34,545 nucleotides of DNA. It comes from Verrucomicrobia bacterium 12-59-8. GTDB taxonomy: Bacteria > Verrucomicrobiota > Verrucomicrobiae > Verrucomicrobiales > Verrucomicrobiaceae. Both the position numbers and the translations under genes were made by a program. Location of the stretch: contig NCCR01000155.1 in assembly GCA_002279765.1 (NCBI GenBank), positions 2,273 through 36,817 of the forward strand. Direction: 5' to 3'. The notes under the pieces were generated by a model that was not told the DNA's origin, did no database searches, and saw nothing but the letters and a program-made list of their open reading frames with translations. Shown in pieces: positions 9,234-18,607 of this stretch (position 1 is the first letter of the stretch; every line of letters starts with the position of its first letter).

Positions 9234-12200
9234 GCGATGGCAGGACTGGCGGTCACAGCTTGCTCCCGGTGTGAGGGAACGAAGCGGTCAAACATCAGAT
9301 AAATCACCGGCGTGGTGAAAAGCGTGAGCAGCTGGCTGACCAGCAAACCGCCCACCATCGTGAGTCCTAGCGGATGGCGCAGTTCAGACCCTTCCCCGCC
9401 TCCAATCATCAGCGGGAGCGCACCGAGCAAGGCGGCCAGAGTGGTCATCAAAATCGGGCGGAAGCGCAGCAGGCAGGCCTGATAGATCGCCTCGCGCGGC
9501 GGCATGTTTTGCTCGCGCTCTGCCTCGATGGCGAAGTCGATCATCATGATGGCGTTCTTCTTCACGATGCCGATCAACAACACAATGCCGATGATGGCCA
9601 TCACCCCAAGCTCGGTGTTCGTCAGCTTCAGCGCGAGCAACGCACCCACCGCTGCGGATGGCAGTATCGAAAGAATCGTCAATACAGGATGCCAAGCACC
9701 AGATACATGACGACGACGGCGGCAAGAATGAGCAGCAACTGATTGCTCAGTGCGCTTTGAAACGCGAGCGCCGTTCCGGCAAAGGCGGTCTCGATGCTTT
9801 CGGGCATACCAATTTCATCTTTGATGCGCTCGATTTCGGCCACTGCGGCCCCCAGCGAAGTACCAGCCGCCAGATTGAAGGACACGGTCGCGGCAGGAAA
9901 CTGATCCTGATGCGCAATGGCCAGATCGGCCGGTTCCTCGATAATCTTGGCCATCGTATTCAGCAACACCTGCTGCCCGCCGGTGGCTGGCACGCGCACC
10001 TGGTCAAAAGCAGCGATGCCTGACTGGAATTCCAAAGCGTGTTCCAGCACCACTCGATACTGCCCGCTCTGGGTGAAAATCGTCGAGACGAGCCGCTGGC
10101 CAAAAGCATTGTAGAGCGCCGCATCAATGGCAGCGACCGTCACTCCGAGACGGCTCGCCGTTTCACGGTCGATCACCACGCGCGCCTGCAGACCTTTGTC
10201 CAGCAGATCGTCGGCCACATCCGCCAGCAGTGGGGATTTCCGCAGTTCATCAACAAGCTGGTGCGTCCATGTCTGCAACGAGATCATGCTGGGCGACTGC
10301 AGCGTGAATTGAAACTGAGTGCGGCTCACCCGGTCTTCAATGTTCAAATCCTGTACTGGTTGCAGATAGAGTTGCACATCCGGCAGGCGGTTGGCCTTGT
10401 CCTGCAGACGCCGGACGACCTGCGCCGCAGTCGCATCTCGCTCATGCCGTGGGACGAGATTGATCAGCATGCGCCCGCTGTTGGGCGTGGTGTTTACGCC
10501 ATCCACACCGATGAATGATGACACGCTCTTTACGGCGGGATCCTCCAGCACTAAACGTGACAGCTCCTGCTGCCGCTTCCCCAGCGCGGCGAACGAGACA
10601 TGCTGCGGCGCCTCGACAAAGCCCTGGATGAGGCCGGTGTCCTGCAATGGGAAAAAGCCTTTGGCCACGCTTTGATACAGGAGCCCGGTCGCCAAGAGTG
10701 TGGCGGCAAAAATCAGCATCATCGTCGCGCCATGATCGAGCACGACACGCAGCACGCGCCCATAGAGCGAGATGATCGCATCGAAACCGCGGGCCACCAT
10801 CTGCGCGACCGGCCCTTCCTCGCCATGCTTCAGTAGGCGGGCGCACATCATCGGAGTCAAGGTGAGCGAGACAACCGCCGAGATGATGATGGAGATGGCC
10901 AGCGTGATGGCAAACTCACGAAACAGCCGACCCACCACGTCCTGCATGAACAGCAGCGGAATCAGCACGGCAATCAGCGAGAGCGTGAGAGAGATGATGG
11001 TGAAGCCGATTTGACGCGCACCTTTGAGCGCAGCCTGCATGGGTGGCTCGCCATTCTCAATGTAGCGGGCGATATTTTCGATCATCACGATGGCGTCGTC
11101 CACGACGAATCCGGTCGCGATGGTCAGCGCCATGAGCGTCAGGTTGTTCAGGCTGAAACCGCACAGCCACATCACGGCAAAGGTGCCGACGAGCGACAGC
11201 GGCACCGCGACCGCTGGGATTAAAGTTGCGCGCAGGCTGCGCAGGAAGACAAAGATGACCGCGACCACGAGGCCGATGGAGAGCAGCAGTTCATACTGCA
11301 CATCCTCCACTGAGGCACGGATGGTGGTCGTCCGGTCCGTGAGCAGCTGGACGTCCACCGCCTGCGGCAGGTTTTCCTTCAGCTTCGGGAGCAGCGCCTT
11401 GATGCGGTCCGCCACTTCGATGACGTTGGCTCCCGGCTGGCGCTGCACATTGACGACCACCGCTGGCTGCACGTCCGCCCAGGCGGCCAGGCGCACGTTC
11501 TCGGCATCATCCACCACCTCGGCCACATCGACCACCCGCACTGCGGCGCCATTGCGCCAGGCGATCACGAGATTGCGATAGTCATCCACGGAAAGCAGCT
11601 GGTCGTTTGCATCAACCGTGCTGCTGCGCGTGGCACTGTCGAAGCCGCCTTTGGGCTGGTTCACATTTCCCAAGGCGATGGCATTGCGCAGATCTTCCGT
11701 ACTCAGACCGCGTGAGGCGAGGGCCACCGGATTGGCGCGGATGCGCACCGCCGGCCGCATGCCGCCACTGAGAGAGACCAGTCCCACACCGGAAATCTGC
11801 GACAGCTTGGGCACCAGCCGTGTGTCAGCGGCATCCTGCACTTTGATCAACGGCAGCGTGTGCGATGTCAGGGCCAGCGAGATAATGGGGGCATCGGACG
11901 GATTGACCTTGTTATAGATCGGTGGATTGGGCAGATCCGTTGGCAGCAGCGTAGCGGCTGCATTGATCGCCGCCTGCACGCTCTGCTCCGCAATGTCCAG
12001 CCGCAGGCCGAGTATGAAACGCAGCGTGATCACCGAAGAGCCGCCGCTGCTGATCGAATACATCTGCGCGAGGCCGGGCATTTGACCAAACTGACGCTCC
12101 AGGGGGGCGGTAATGGAGGAAGTCATCACCTCCGGCCCGGCACCGGGATAGAGCGTGACGACCTGGATCGTCGGATAATCCACCTGGGGCAGAGCGGACA

Positions 12201-12300
12201 CCGGCAGCAGTCGGTAGGCCAGCCCGCCAACCAGCAAAACTGCAACCATCAGCAGCGTGGTGGCGACGGGGCGCTCGATGAAGATGCGGGAGGGATTCAT
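9230..12300 (-). pseudogene. mdtB: RND multidrug efflux permease, MdtB-like, interrupted by a frameshift
   Basis: Two frames together give a complete MdtB-type pump. The first (9679-12300, 873 residues) runs from [20 protein letters not shown] through the TM4 Asp pair ([14 protein letters not shown]) to [12 protein letters not shown], then a TGA. The second (9230-9682, about 150 residues) resumes at [18 protein letters not shown] and carries the TM10 Lys in [14 protein letters not shown]. The missing piece is the conserved ESFxHP. The neighbouring mdtC gene has the same stretch intact, and comparison shows about 19 bases lost at 9680-9684. As written, the product would lack the last membrane helices and the proton-relay Lys, so it would be inactive. 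The flanking operon genes look intact, which makes an assembly or sequencing error quite possible. Confidence 0.88.
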
Positions 12301-12327
12301 GCGTCATTCCTCATGCGGTTCCAGGCA

Positions 12328-13581
12328 TCACGGCAAAGGAGCTCCTTTGCCAGCCTTCCCTTCCCCTTTGGGTTTGTCGCCTTTGGAAGTTTCTCCAGCA
12401 GGTGTCTTGCCGGGTGTGATAACTTCCACCTTGGCTCCATCACGCAAACGATCGACTCCTTGAGTGATCACTTTGTCTCCCGGCTTCAATCCCTCAAGGA
12501 TCAGAGCGCGTTCTCCCTGGGTGGGACCGATGACCACATTGTGCAAAGCCACGGTGCTGTCGTCATTGAGGACATAAACATATGCGCCCTTCGCCCCGCG
12601 CTGGATCGCCGTTGCTGGTGCCACGGTGGCATTTAGCTGCGTGTTCACCAGCAGTCGCGTGATCACAAACTCGTTAGGAAACAACAAACCCTCGGCATTC
12701 GGCAACTGCGCCTTCAGCTTCAGTGTGCCCGAGGTGAGATCAATCTGGTTGTCGGTGGTCAACAATTGCCCTCGACCCAGCAGCTTGTTCATCTCCTTGT
12801 CCACGGCTTCGACCAGCACTGGCCCACTTCCAGCCAGACGTTGGCGCACCGCAGCCACACGCTCCTGCGGAATAGCAGACACCAGTCCGATGGGATCCAT
12901 CTGCGTGATGATGACCAGACCGTTCACATCCGAGGACCGGATCATGTTGCCAGCATCCACCTGACGCAACCCGACACGCCCGGTGATCGGTGCCGTGACC
13001 TTGGTGTAGCTGAGCTGCAGTTCTGCGCTGGCAACCGCCGCGCGATCCGAGGTCAGAGCGGCTTCATACTGCCGCACCAGCGACACCTGGGTGTCCACCT
13101 GCTGTCTGGCGATAGAGTCCTGCTTGAGCAGTGTGTTGTAACGGTCGAGATCTTTGCGTGCATTGAGCAGCAAGGCTTCATCCCGTTCGAGCTGGCCTCT
13201 GGCCTGATCCAGCGCCACATGAAAGGGACGCGGGTCAATCTCAGCGAGCAAATCTCCCGCCTGGACCATCTGGCCCTCGACAAAGCGCACCTTGTCCAAC
13301 TGCCCGTCCACCCGGCAGCGCACCACCACCACATTCAGCGGCGTGACAGTGCCAGCCAGGCTCACCCACTCCTCGAAGTCCTCCTGCTTCACCTCCGCCA
13401 CGGTGACAGCAGCAGCGCCGCCACGTGCGCCTCCTCTACCGCCAGCGGCACCTCCTGCCACTGGTTCCGGGCGGTGCATCCACAGCCAGCCGCCGCCGAC
13501 AAGAGCCAAAAAAATGATGACAAAACATCCAGCACGTCCTTTTGCTGGCGTTGGACTGGTTGAAGGCTTGGTTTCGTTCAT
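12328..13581 (-). CDS. mdtA: RND efflux periplasmic adaptor (membrane fusion protein), MdtA-like
   Basis: Encodes 417 residues. An N-terminal membrane anchor (about 19-36) is followed by a Gly/Ala/Arg-rich linker, then the lipoyl half-motif GQMVQAGDLLAEIDPRPF. An alpha-hairpin of about 60-80 residues comes next, then the second lipoyl half (YTKVTAPITGRVGLRQVDAGNMI), a beta-barrel, and a membrane-proximal domain ending GVDRLRDGAKVEVI. The order and wording closely follow E. coli MdtA. It bridges the RND pump and outer-membrane channel in the periplasm. The C-terminal tail is Lys/Gly/Pro-rich. It is the first gene of the efflux operon, 27 bases before mdtB, with a 163-base gap upstream that should hold the promoter. 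Confidence 0.93.
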   Translation of the reverse strand: MNETKPSTSPTPAKGRAGCFVIIFLALVGGGWLWMHRPEPVAGGAAGGRGGARGGAAAVTVAEVKQEDFEEWVSLAGTVTPLNVVVVRCRVDGQLDKVRFVEGQMVQAGDLLAEIDPRPFHVALDQARGQLERDEALLLNARKDLDRYNTLLKQDSIARQQVDTQVSLVRQYEAALTSDRAAVASAELQLSYTKVTAPITGRVGLRQVDAGNMIRSSDVNGLVIITQMDPIGLVSAIPQERVAAVRQRLAGSGPVLVEAVDKEMNKLLGRGQLLTTDNQIDLTSGTLKLKAQLPNAEGLLFPNEFVITRLLVNTQLNATVAPATAIQRGAKGAYVYVLNDDSTVALHNVVIGPTQGERALILEGLKPGDKVITQGVDRLRDGAKVEVITPGKTPAGETSKGDKPKGEGKAGKGAPLP

Positions 13582-13603
13582 GTCAAAAGTCTAGTCGCGC
13601 ACC

Positions 13604-13617
13604 AGGAACACATTCCT
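13604..13617. promoter_or_regulatory. Short palindrome upstream of the efflux operon
   Basis: AGGAA-CACA-TTCCT lies 22 bases upstream of the mdtA start, in the gap that must contain the efflux promoter or 5' leader. The position suits an operator, but arms of five bases can occur by chance. Confidence 0.22.
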
Positions 13618-13687
13618 TGCTGAGTCTCACGCAAAACTACGAATCTGGCATGTGCTTGGTAGCAGTCCAGTAACAGCACGACATAAC

Positions 13688-13728
13688 AAAAAAAACATCT
13701 AGGTTTCAAGCCGACCAGGTGTAGCGGC
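13688..13728 (-). terminator. Candidate terminator after map
   Basis: Downstream of the map stop, the leftward transcript contains a short GCCG/CGGC stem (13725-13728 with 13710-13713). Some bases later comes an uninterrupted run of eight U residues (13688-13695). The stem is weak and lies some distance from the U-run. The location, between the end of the ribosomal operon and the start of the efflux operon, is where a terminator is expected. Confidence 0.33.
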
Positions 13729-13744
13729 CGCCATGAAATATGAA

Positions 13745-14593
13745 TCAGCCCAGTTCTGAGACCGGTCTAGGCGTGAGGTCAGCAACCCCCTTCGGAAACA
13801 TGCGGTCACGTGCAGTCAGGATTTCAGGCTCGTCAGGCGTGACGAGTACCACATGCTCAAAGTGTGCAGACGGTTTGCGGTCCGTGGTGACCACCGTCCA
13901 CTTGTCTTCAAGGATCCGTGTCTTGCCCGTACCCATGTTGATCATGGGCTCGATGGCCAGGGTCATGCCTGCTTTGAGACGCGGACGTTCACCTTTCTTG
14001 CCATAGTTTGGCACCTGAGGTTCTTCGTGGAGCTTCCGTCCGACACCATGACCGACAAACTCACGCACGACGGTATATCCATACTGGGTGACATGATGCT
14101 CGACACTGTGGCAAAGATCTCCAAGCATCCAGCCATCACGGGCGAATTTGACTGCATTGAGCAGAGATTCTTCCGTGGCTGCGAGCAGATGCAGAGTTTC
14201 TTTGGCCACGTTGCCAACAGGCACCGTCAGCGCATTGTCACCCACCCAGCCGTCGTAATAGACCCCAACATCAATTTTGACAATGTCCCCGTCTTGAATG
14301 ACGCGCGGACCGCCGATGCCATGCACGACCTCCTCATTGATGGAGATGCAGATGTGGCCAGGAAACTGGCGGTAGCCCAGAAAGGCGCTGGTGGCACCAC
14401 ACGCCTTCATCTCAGAGGCGGCATATCGATCCACCTCAGCAGTCGTCACTCCGACGTGTACCTGTGAGGCGGCTTTGATCAGCACGTCACGCGCTACCTG
14501 ACAGGCCTTGCGGATGCCCTGCTGCTGAGCGCCGTGACGAATGGGGATGTTCCCCGATTTAACAAAAGCCATGACGCGCTGGATGAAACTCAC
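13745..14593 (-). CDS. map: Methionine aminopeptidase, type I
   Basis: Removes the initiator Met from nascent proteins. Encodes 282 residues. The five metal ligands are all present: D108 (KIDVGVYYDG), D119 (VGDNA), H182 (FVGHGVGRKLHEEP), E215 (LAIEPM) and E246 (HFEHVVLV). Residue numbers are offset by 11 from E. coli owing to a longer N-terminus. FPGHICISINEEVVHGIG is the substrate-pocket strand. The start codon overlaps the secY stop by four bases (ATGA), so the two are translationally coupled. Type I map after secY is a common arrangement; adk, which often sits between them, is absent. The usual next genes (infA, rpmJ, rpsM, rpsK, rpoA) do not follow in this window. Confidence 0.96.
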   Translation of the reverse strand: MSFIQRVMAFVKSGNIPIRHGAQQQGIRKACQVARDVLIKAASQVHVGVTTAEVDRYAASEMKACGATSAFLGYRQFPGHICISINEEVVHGIGGPRVIQDGDIVKIDVGVYYDGWVGDNALTVPVGNVAKETLHLLAATEESLLNAVKFARDGWMLGDLCHSVEHHVTQYGYTVVREFVGHGVGRKLHEEPQVPNYGKKGERPRLKAGMTLAIEPMINMGTGKTRILEDKWTVVTTDRKPSAHFEHVVLVTPDEPEILTARDRMFPKGVADLTPRPVSELG

Positions 14594-16092
14594 TTGAGAG
14601 CCAGTTTATACACAACGCCAATCAATACCATGATGGCGAGAGCGACCCACAACCAGACAACGGTAGTGGAATCCACGGCACGAGCACCCTGCTGGATGCG
14701 GTCCACGCGGCCACGAATGCGACCCTTCTTGAGGAAACCGTCATAATGGCTCTGCAACAGATGCGTTTCGACCTGGCGCATGACATCAAGCACCACGCCA
14801 ACAAGAATCAACAGGCTGGTGCCACCAAAGAACTGTGCAGCGGAGCTGGAAATCTTCATCGAACTGCTGACGACGCCTGGCATCACATATAGACCTGTAA
14901 GGAAGATCGCACCGGCAAAGGTGAGACGGCTCATGGTGAAGTCGAGGAAGTCGGCAGTCGGCTTGCCCGGGCGGATGCCTGGAACATAACCACCGCTCTT
15001 TTTAAGGTCTTCCGAAATCTGCGTGGGCTGGAACATGGTGGCGACCCAAAAATAGCTGAAGAAGAAGATCAGCAATGAGGAAGCCACGTAATAAACCCAG
15101 CCGCTGCTGATAAACAGCGCCATGCGCTGAATCCAGTTCACATCTTTGAAGAGCGAAGCCAGGATGGTGGAAGGAAAGAGCAGGATGGCCTGGGCAAAGA
15201 TGATCGGCATGACACCGGAATAATTGATCTTCAGCGGCAGATACTGTGTCTGACCACCATAGACCTTGCGGCCAACGACACGCTTGGCGTAGGTGATAGC
15301 GATGCGTCGCGTCGCCTGGGTCAAGGCAATGACGCCAGCGATAACGAGAATCATGAAACCCATGAGCAGGACAAGAGTGAAGGCGCTGGCCGGGCTGGCC
15401 TTGATGCTGCCTACAAAAGTCTGCCAGACCTGGATCAGAGCACCGGGAAGATCAGAAACGATGTTAACGCAAATGAGGATGGAAACCCCGTTGCCAATGC
15501 CGCGGTCAGTGATTTGCTCCCCCAGCCACATCATGAGCATGGTGCCAGCTGTGATGGTGATAACGCTGGTGAACACGAAACCAAGGCCATAGTTTGGCAC
15601 CAAGGGTCTTCCTCCCAGCTTGTCGATGGCATCCTGCAGACCGGCCATCAGGTAGTTTTGCTGTGGATCTGCCAATGACTGCGCTAGCAGAGTCGCCTGA
15701 AAGACGCACAGAACAATGGTAGCAACACGCGTGTATTGCGTGATCTTCTGACGCCCACCTTCCTCACGGGCCAGCTTGCTAAGCGGAGGCCAGACTGCGG
15801 TAAGCAACTGCAGCATGATGCTGGCGCTGATGTAGGGCATGATGCCCAAGGCAAAGATAGCGCAGTTTTGCAGGCCGCCACCGCTGAAAATGTTGAGAAG
15901 CGCGGCGACCTGGGCGGCCCCGGAGGCATTGTCGCCTGCTTTGTTTTCAATCCAAGCATTCAGAACAGTCGCATCAACGCCAGGAAGCGTGATGGACGTG
16001 CCGATGCGGACGATGACAATCATCGCCAGGGTGAAAAGAATGCGCGAGCGAAGTTCGGGGACTTTGAAGCTGTTGGCGAAAGCAGAGATCAT
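14590..16092 (-). CDS. secY: Preprotein translocase subunit SecY
   Basis: Core of the SecYEG protein-conducting channel in the inner membrane. Encodes 500 residues with about ten membrane helices. Recognisable parts: VPELRSRILFTLAMIVIVRIGT (N-terminal helix and TM1), the GGLQNCAIFALGIMPYISASI stretch (plug region and TM2), WLGEQITDRGIGNGVS, RRIAITYAKRVVGRKVYGGQ (cytosolic loop), LKINYSGVMPIIFAQA, and the SEDLKKSGGYVPGIRPG loop important for SecA-driven export. It is the last classical gene of the spc part. A 92-base gap with a strong hairpin separates it from rplO, and it overlaps map. Confidence 0.97.
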   Translation of the reverse strand: MISAFANSFKVPELRSRILFTLAMIVIVRIGTSITLPGVDATVLNAWIENKAGDNASGAAQVAALLNIFSGGGLQNCAIFALGIMPYISASIMLQLLTAVWPPLSKLAREEGGRQKITQYTRVATIVLCVFQATLLAQSLADPQQNYLMAGLQDAIDKLGGRPLVPNYGLGFVFTSVITITAGTMLMMWLGEQITDRGIGNGVSILICVNIVSDLPGALIQVWQTFVGSIKASPASAFTLVLLMGFMILVIAGVIALTQATRRIAITYAKRVVGRKVYGGQTQYLPLKINYSGVMPIIFAQAILLFPSTILASLFKDVNWIQRMALFISSGWVYYVASSLLIFFFSYFWVATMFQPTQISEDLKKSGGYVPGIRPGKPTADFLDFTMSRLTFAGAIFLTGLYVMPGVVSSSMKISSSAAQFFGGTSLLILVGVVLDVMRQVETHLLQSHYDGFLKKGRIRGRVDRIQQGARAVDSTTVVWLWVALAIMVLIGVVYKLALK

Positions 16093-16112
16093 GAGGAGAG
16101 ACTCTAAGCAAA

Positions 16113-16160
16113 GATGGGCCTGCTTCCTGACAGCATCTGCTGCGCGGAGACCGGCCCATC
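16113..16160 (-). promoter_or_regulatory. Strong hairpin in the rplO-secY gap
   Basis: GATGGGCC (16153-16160 on the minus strand) pairs perfectly with GGCCCATC (16113-16120). It encloses a smaller CAGC-AGAT-GCTG hairpin (16131-16142). In the transcript the stem is followed at once by UUU and then GCUU. The gap, 92 bases, is one of the two largest inside the ribosomal operon. It could act as an attenuator, an mRNA-stability element or an RNase site that sets SecY lower than the ribosomal proteins. The structure is seen directly; the function is inferred. Confidence 0.5.
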
Positions 16161-16184
16161 AAAAGGTTGGTTGGGTCAGGAAAA

Positions 16185-16608
16185 TCAGGCGGCGATGGAA
16201 CCGCCGGCTTTCTCAATCTTTTCACGGGCCGTGGCGCTGACTTTCGCGCCCTCGATGGTGAGCTTGCGGGCAAGATCTCCAGTGCCGAGAATTTTGATAA
16301 TGTCGCAATTGCGGCTGACGAGTCCGACTTCACGAAGTGCGGCTTCATTGATGACAGCGCCATCCTGAAAGGCATCGTTAAGCTCACCGACATTCACGAC
16401 TTCGATGGCGTCTTGGAACTGCTTGTTGTTGAAGCCCTTCTTTGGCAGACGGCGATGCATCGGCATCTGGCCACCTTCAAAGCCGGGGCGGATGCCGCGA
16501 CCAGCACGGGCCATCTGGCCTTTGTTGCCTTTGCCGGAGGTTTTACCGTGACCGGAGCTTTCGCCACAGCCGATGCGCTTGCGGCGCTTCGACGTCTTGG
16601 AGTCTCAT
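16185..16608 (-). CDS. rplO: 50S ribosomal protein L15, 5' end out of frame
   Basis: Large-subunit protein that stabilises 23S rRNA late in assembly. The frame ending at 16185 carries an L15 sequence: SKTSKRRKRIGCGESS, GHGKTSGKGNKGQMARAG, GFEGGQMPMHRRLPKKGF, and a C-terminal KVSATAREKIEKAGG. However, this frame meets a TGA at 16605-16607 with no ATG, GTG or TTG before the conserved N-terminal region. The only suitable ATG, at 16608, is in another frame and reads MRLQDVE, a convincing L15 beginning, before hitting a stop. So the start and body look displaced by a short deletion. The first in-frame Met (16514) would omit the conserved basic N-terminal arm. Between rpsE and secY; rpmD (L30) is missing before it. 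Confidence 0.85.
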
Positions 16609-16637
16609 GGAAATTTAAGAGGAATAGATTGATTCGA

Positions 16638-17234
16638 TCAGAGAGCTTTGCGCTCTTTGATTTCCTTACCGCGTGCGCGGAGGATTTCGTCTGCAGGACG
16701 CAGCGCAGTAAGAGCGGCAAGCGTTGCACGAACGACGTTGGCATGATTGCTGGATCCCAGGGATTTGCCGATCACATCTTTGACACCAGCGGCTTCAAGC
16801 ACGGCGCGTGCACCACCACCGGCGATGATGCCAGTACCTGGCGTGGCAGGCTTGAGGAGAATGTGTCCGCCACCGTGAGAGCCCACCACTTCATGAGGGA
16901 TGGTGCTGTCCTTGAGGCAGATGGAGAACATGTTCTTGCGGGAAGCTTCAGTCGCCTTCTTGATGGCGTCGGAGACTTCGTTGGCCTTGCCAAAACCGCA
17001 GCCCACTTTGCCCTTGGCATCGCCGGAAACGACGAGTGCGCTGAAGCTGAAGCGGCGACCACCTTTGACCACCTTGGCGCATCGGTTGATGTGAACGACT
17101 TTTTCGACGCCGTCCGTCTCGCGCGGCGCACGATCATCACGACCACGGAAACCACCGTAGGAAGGAGTCGGAGCTGCTGGAGCCTCCGCTGGTGCGGCGA
17201 CTGGGGGATCGATAACTACTGTTTCTTCGGCCAT
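16638..17234 (-). CDS. rpsE: 30S ribosomal protein S5
   Basis: Small-subunit protein near the decoding site, involved in accuracy and mRNA unwinding. Encodes 198 residues, longer than E. coli (about 166) because of an N-terminal extension of some 40 residues rich in Ala, Pro and Glu followed by [13 protein letters not shown]. The conserved core begins [21 protein letters not shown] and continues through [50 protein letters not shown] and [15 protein letters not shown]. Between rplR (20-base gap) and rplO. Confidence 0.96.
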   Translation of the reverse strand: MAEETVVIDPPVAAPAEAPAAPTPSYGGFRGRDDRAPRETDGVEKVVHINRCAKVVKGGRRFSFSALVVSGDAKGKVGCGFGKANEVSDAIKKATEASRKNMFSICLKDSTIPHEVVGSHGGGHILLKPATPGTGIIAGGGARAVLEAAGVKDVIGKSLGSSNHANVVRATLAALTALRPADEILRARGKEIKERKAL

Positions 17235-17254
17235 AAAATATGCGTGGGGCGGTT

Positions 17255-17611
17255 TTAGAATTTCAGGCCCTTTTCGCGGGCGGCATCTGCAAGGGCTTTC
17301 ACCTTGCCATGATAAATGAAACCAGCGCGGTCAAAGACCACTTCGGTGATGTTTTTAGCCATGGCACGCTCGGCGAGGAGAGTGCCAATCTTGGTGGCGT
17401 TTTCGACGTTGGCCTTGCCAGCGCCGTAGCCTTTTTCCTTGGTGGATGCCGAAACGATCGTCGTGCCAGCAGCGTCATCGATGACCTGGGCGTAAACGTT
17501 GGTGTTCGAGAAGTACACTGCGAGACGGGGACGCTCGGCTGTGCCGCTGAGCTTGCGGCGAATGCGCTTGTGAATGCGAGCGCGAATTTCTTTGCGATTA
17601 GTAAGAGCCAT
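17255..17611 (-). CDS. rplR: 50S ribosomal protein L18
   Basis: Binds 5S rRNA and the central protuberance. Encodes 118 residues, standard length. Motifs: [34 protein letters not shown] without its basic N-terminal arm shortened, [14 protein letters not shown], and the terminal [31 protein letters not shown] ribosome-binding site lies about ten bases before the ATG. In the canonical spc position between rplF and rpsE. Confidence 0.96.
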   Translation of the reverse strand: MALTNRKEIRARIHKRIRRKLSGTAERPRLAVYFSNTNVYAQVIDDAAGTTIVSASTKEKGYGAGKANVENATKIGTLLAERAMAKNITEVVFDRAGFIYHGKVKALADAAREKGLKF

Positions 17612-17629
17612 GATGAGTATCTCCGGAAA

Positions 17630-18169
17630 TTATTTGACGGACTTGCCAGCTTTACGGCGAATCTGTTCGCCCACGTAACGCACGCCCTTGGCCTTGTAAG
17701 GCTCCGGCGGATAGTATGCACGAATGTCAGCAGCAAGCTGGCCGACCACCTGTTTGTCGATGCCTTCGATGGCGATCTTGGTGTTTTCGGTGACGGTCAC
17801 CTTCACACCGCTTGGAATGGGGTGCAGACGGTCATGGGACTGACCAAGCTGAAGGTCAATGTTTGTACCTTTGACAGCAGCACGGAATCCGACGCCGTGA
17901 ATCTCAAGATTACGAGTGTAACCCTGGCTGACGCCGATGAGCATATTCGTGATCAGACGTTGGGTGGTGCCATGCAGGGCGCGCACTTTACGGTCTTCTG
18001 AATCGCGGGTGACGTTGATCGTCTTGGTATCCGTATTAACTTTAACACCAAGCGGAAGAGTCCAGCCGAGTTCGCCTTTGGGGCCCTTGACCTGAACCGA
18101 GCGGTCATCACCCAATTTGATGGTGACCTTGTCTGGAATGGAAATGATTTGTTTGCCTACGCGTGACAT
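17630..18169 (-). CDS. rplF: 50S ribosomal protein L6
   Basis: Large-subunit protein near the GTPase-associated centre, contacting 23S domain VI. Encodes 179 residues, standard length. Motifs: MSRVGKQIISIPDKV at the start, VKGPKGELGW, VSQGYTRNLEIHGVGFRAAV, and the C-terminal signature YYPPEPYKAKGVRYVGE followed by RRKAGKSVK. Separated by 21 bases from rpsH and 18 from rplR, consistent with a single transcript. Confidence 0.97.
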   Translation of the reverse strand: MSRVGKQIISIPDKVTIKLGDDRSVQVKGPKGELGWTLPLGVKVNTDTKTINVTRDSEDRKVRALHGTTQRLITNMLIGVSQGYTRNLEIHGVGFRAAVKGTNIDLQLGQSHDRLHPIPSGVKVTVTENTKIAIEGIDKQVVGQLAADIRAYYPPEPYKAKGVRYVGEQIRRKAGKSVK

Positions 18170-18190
18170 AATGGTTGTGACGGTTGGGGG

Positions 18191-18580
18191 TTACCAGACT
18201 GTGGCGAGGAGTTCACCGCCCACTTTGGCCTTGCGAGCCTTGGCACCTGTCATGATGCCGCGTGGTGTGGAAAGGATGGAGATGCCCAGGCCGCCGAGGA
18301 CGCGAGGAATCTCGGTGCTGCCGACATACTTGCGCAGACCAGGCTTGCTGACGCGGTCGATCTTGCGGATGACGGCGGTCTTGTCCTGATACTTGAGCTT
18401 GAGCTTAAGGCGGGGATGGGTGGCGTTGGTGTCCACTTCGTAGCCCCAGATGTAGCCTTCTTCCTGCAAGATGCGGGAGAGTTCGGCCTTCAACTTGGAG
18501 AAGGGAATGAGCACCTGCTCCTGCTGTGCTGAGCAGGCGTTGCGGATGCGGGTAAGAAAGTCTGCGATCGGGTCGGTCAT
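18191..18580 (-). CDS. rpsH: 30S ribosomal protein S8
   Basis: Primary 16S rRNA-binding protein of the central domain; in E. coli it also represses the spc operon at an mRNA site near the rplX-rplE junction. Encodes 129 residues. Motifs: MTDPIADFLTRIRNA at the N-terminus, VSKPGLRKYVGSTEIPRVLGGLGI, and the C-terminal STPRGIMTGAKARKAKVGGELLATVW. It directly follows rplE with 27 bases between; rpsN (S14), which normally stands here, is missing. Confidence 0.97.
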   Translation of the reverse strand: MTDPIADFLTRIRNACSAQQEQVLIPFSKLKAELSRILQEEGYIWGYEVDTNATHPRLKLKLKYQDKTAVIRKIDRVSKPGLRKYVGSTEIPRVLGGLGISILSTPRGIMTGAKARKAKVGGELLATVW

Positions 18581-18607
18581 GACGCTGAGGGTGTCCGGGT
18601 GTTGGGG

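Noticed and set aside
13720..13735. NotI-like GCGGCCGC palindrome near map as a regulatory site
   Set aside because: An 8-base GC palindrome is expected by chance in GC-rich DNA; kept only as part of the weak terminator candidate.
16167..17258. 363-codon + strand frame across rplO, rpsE and rplR
   Set aside because: Antisense to three ribosomal genes; no recognisable domain.
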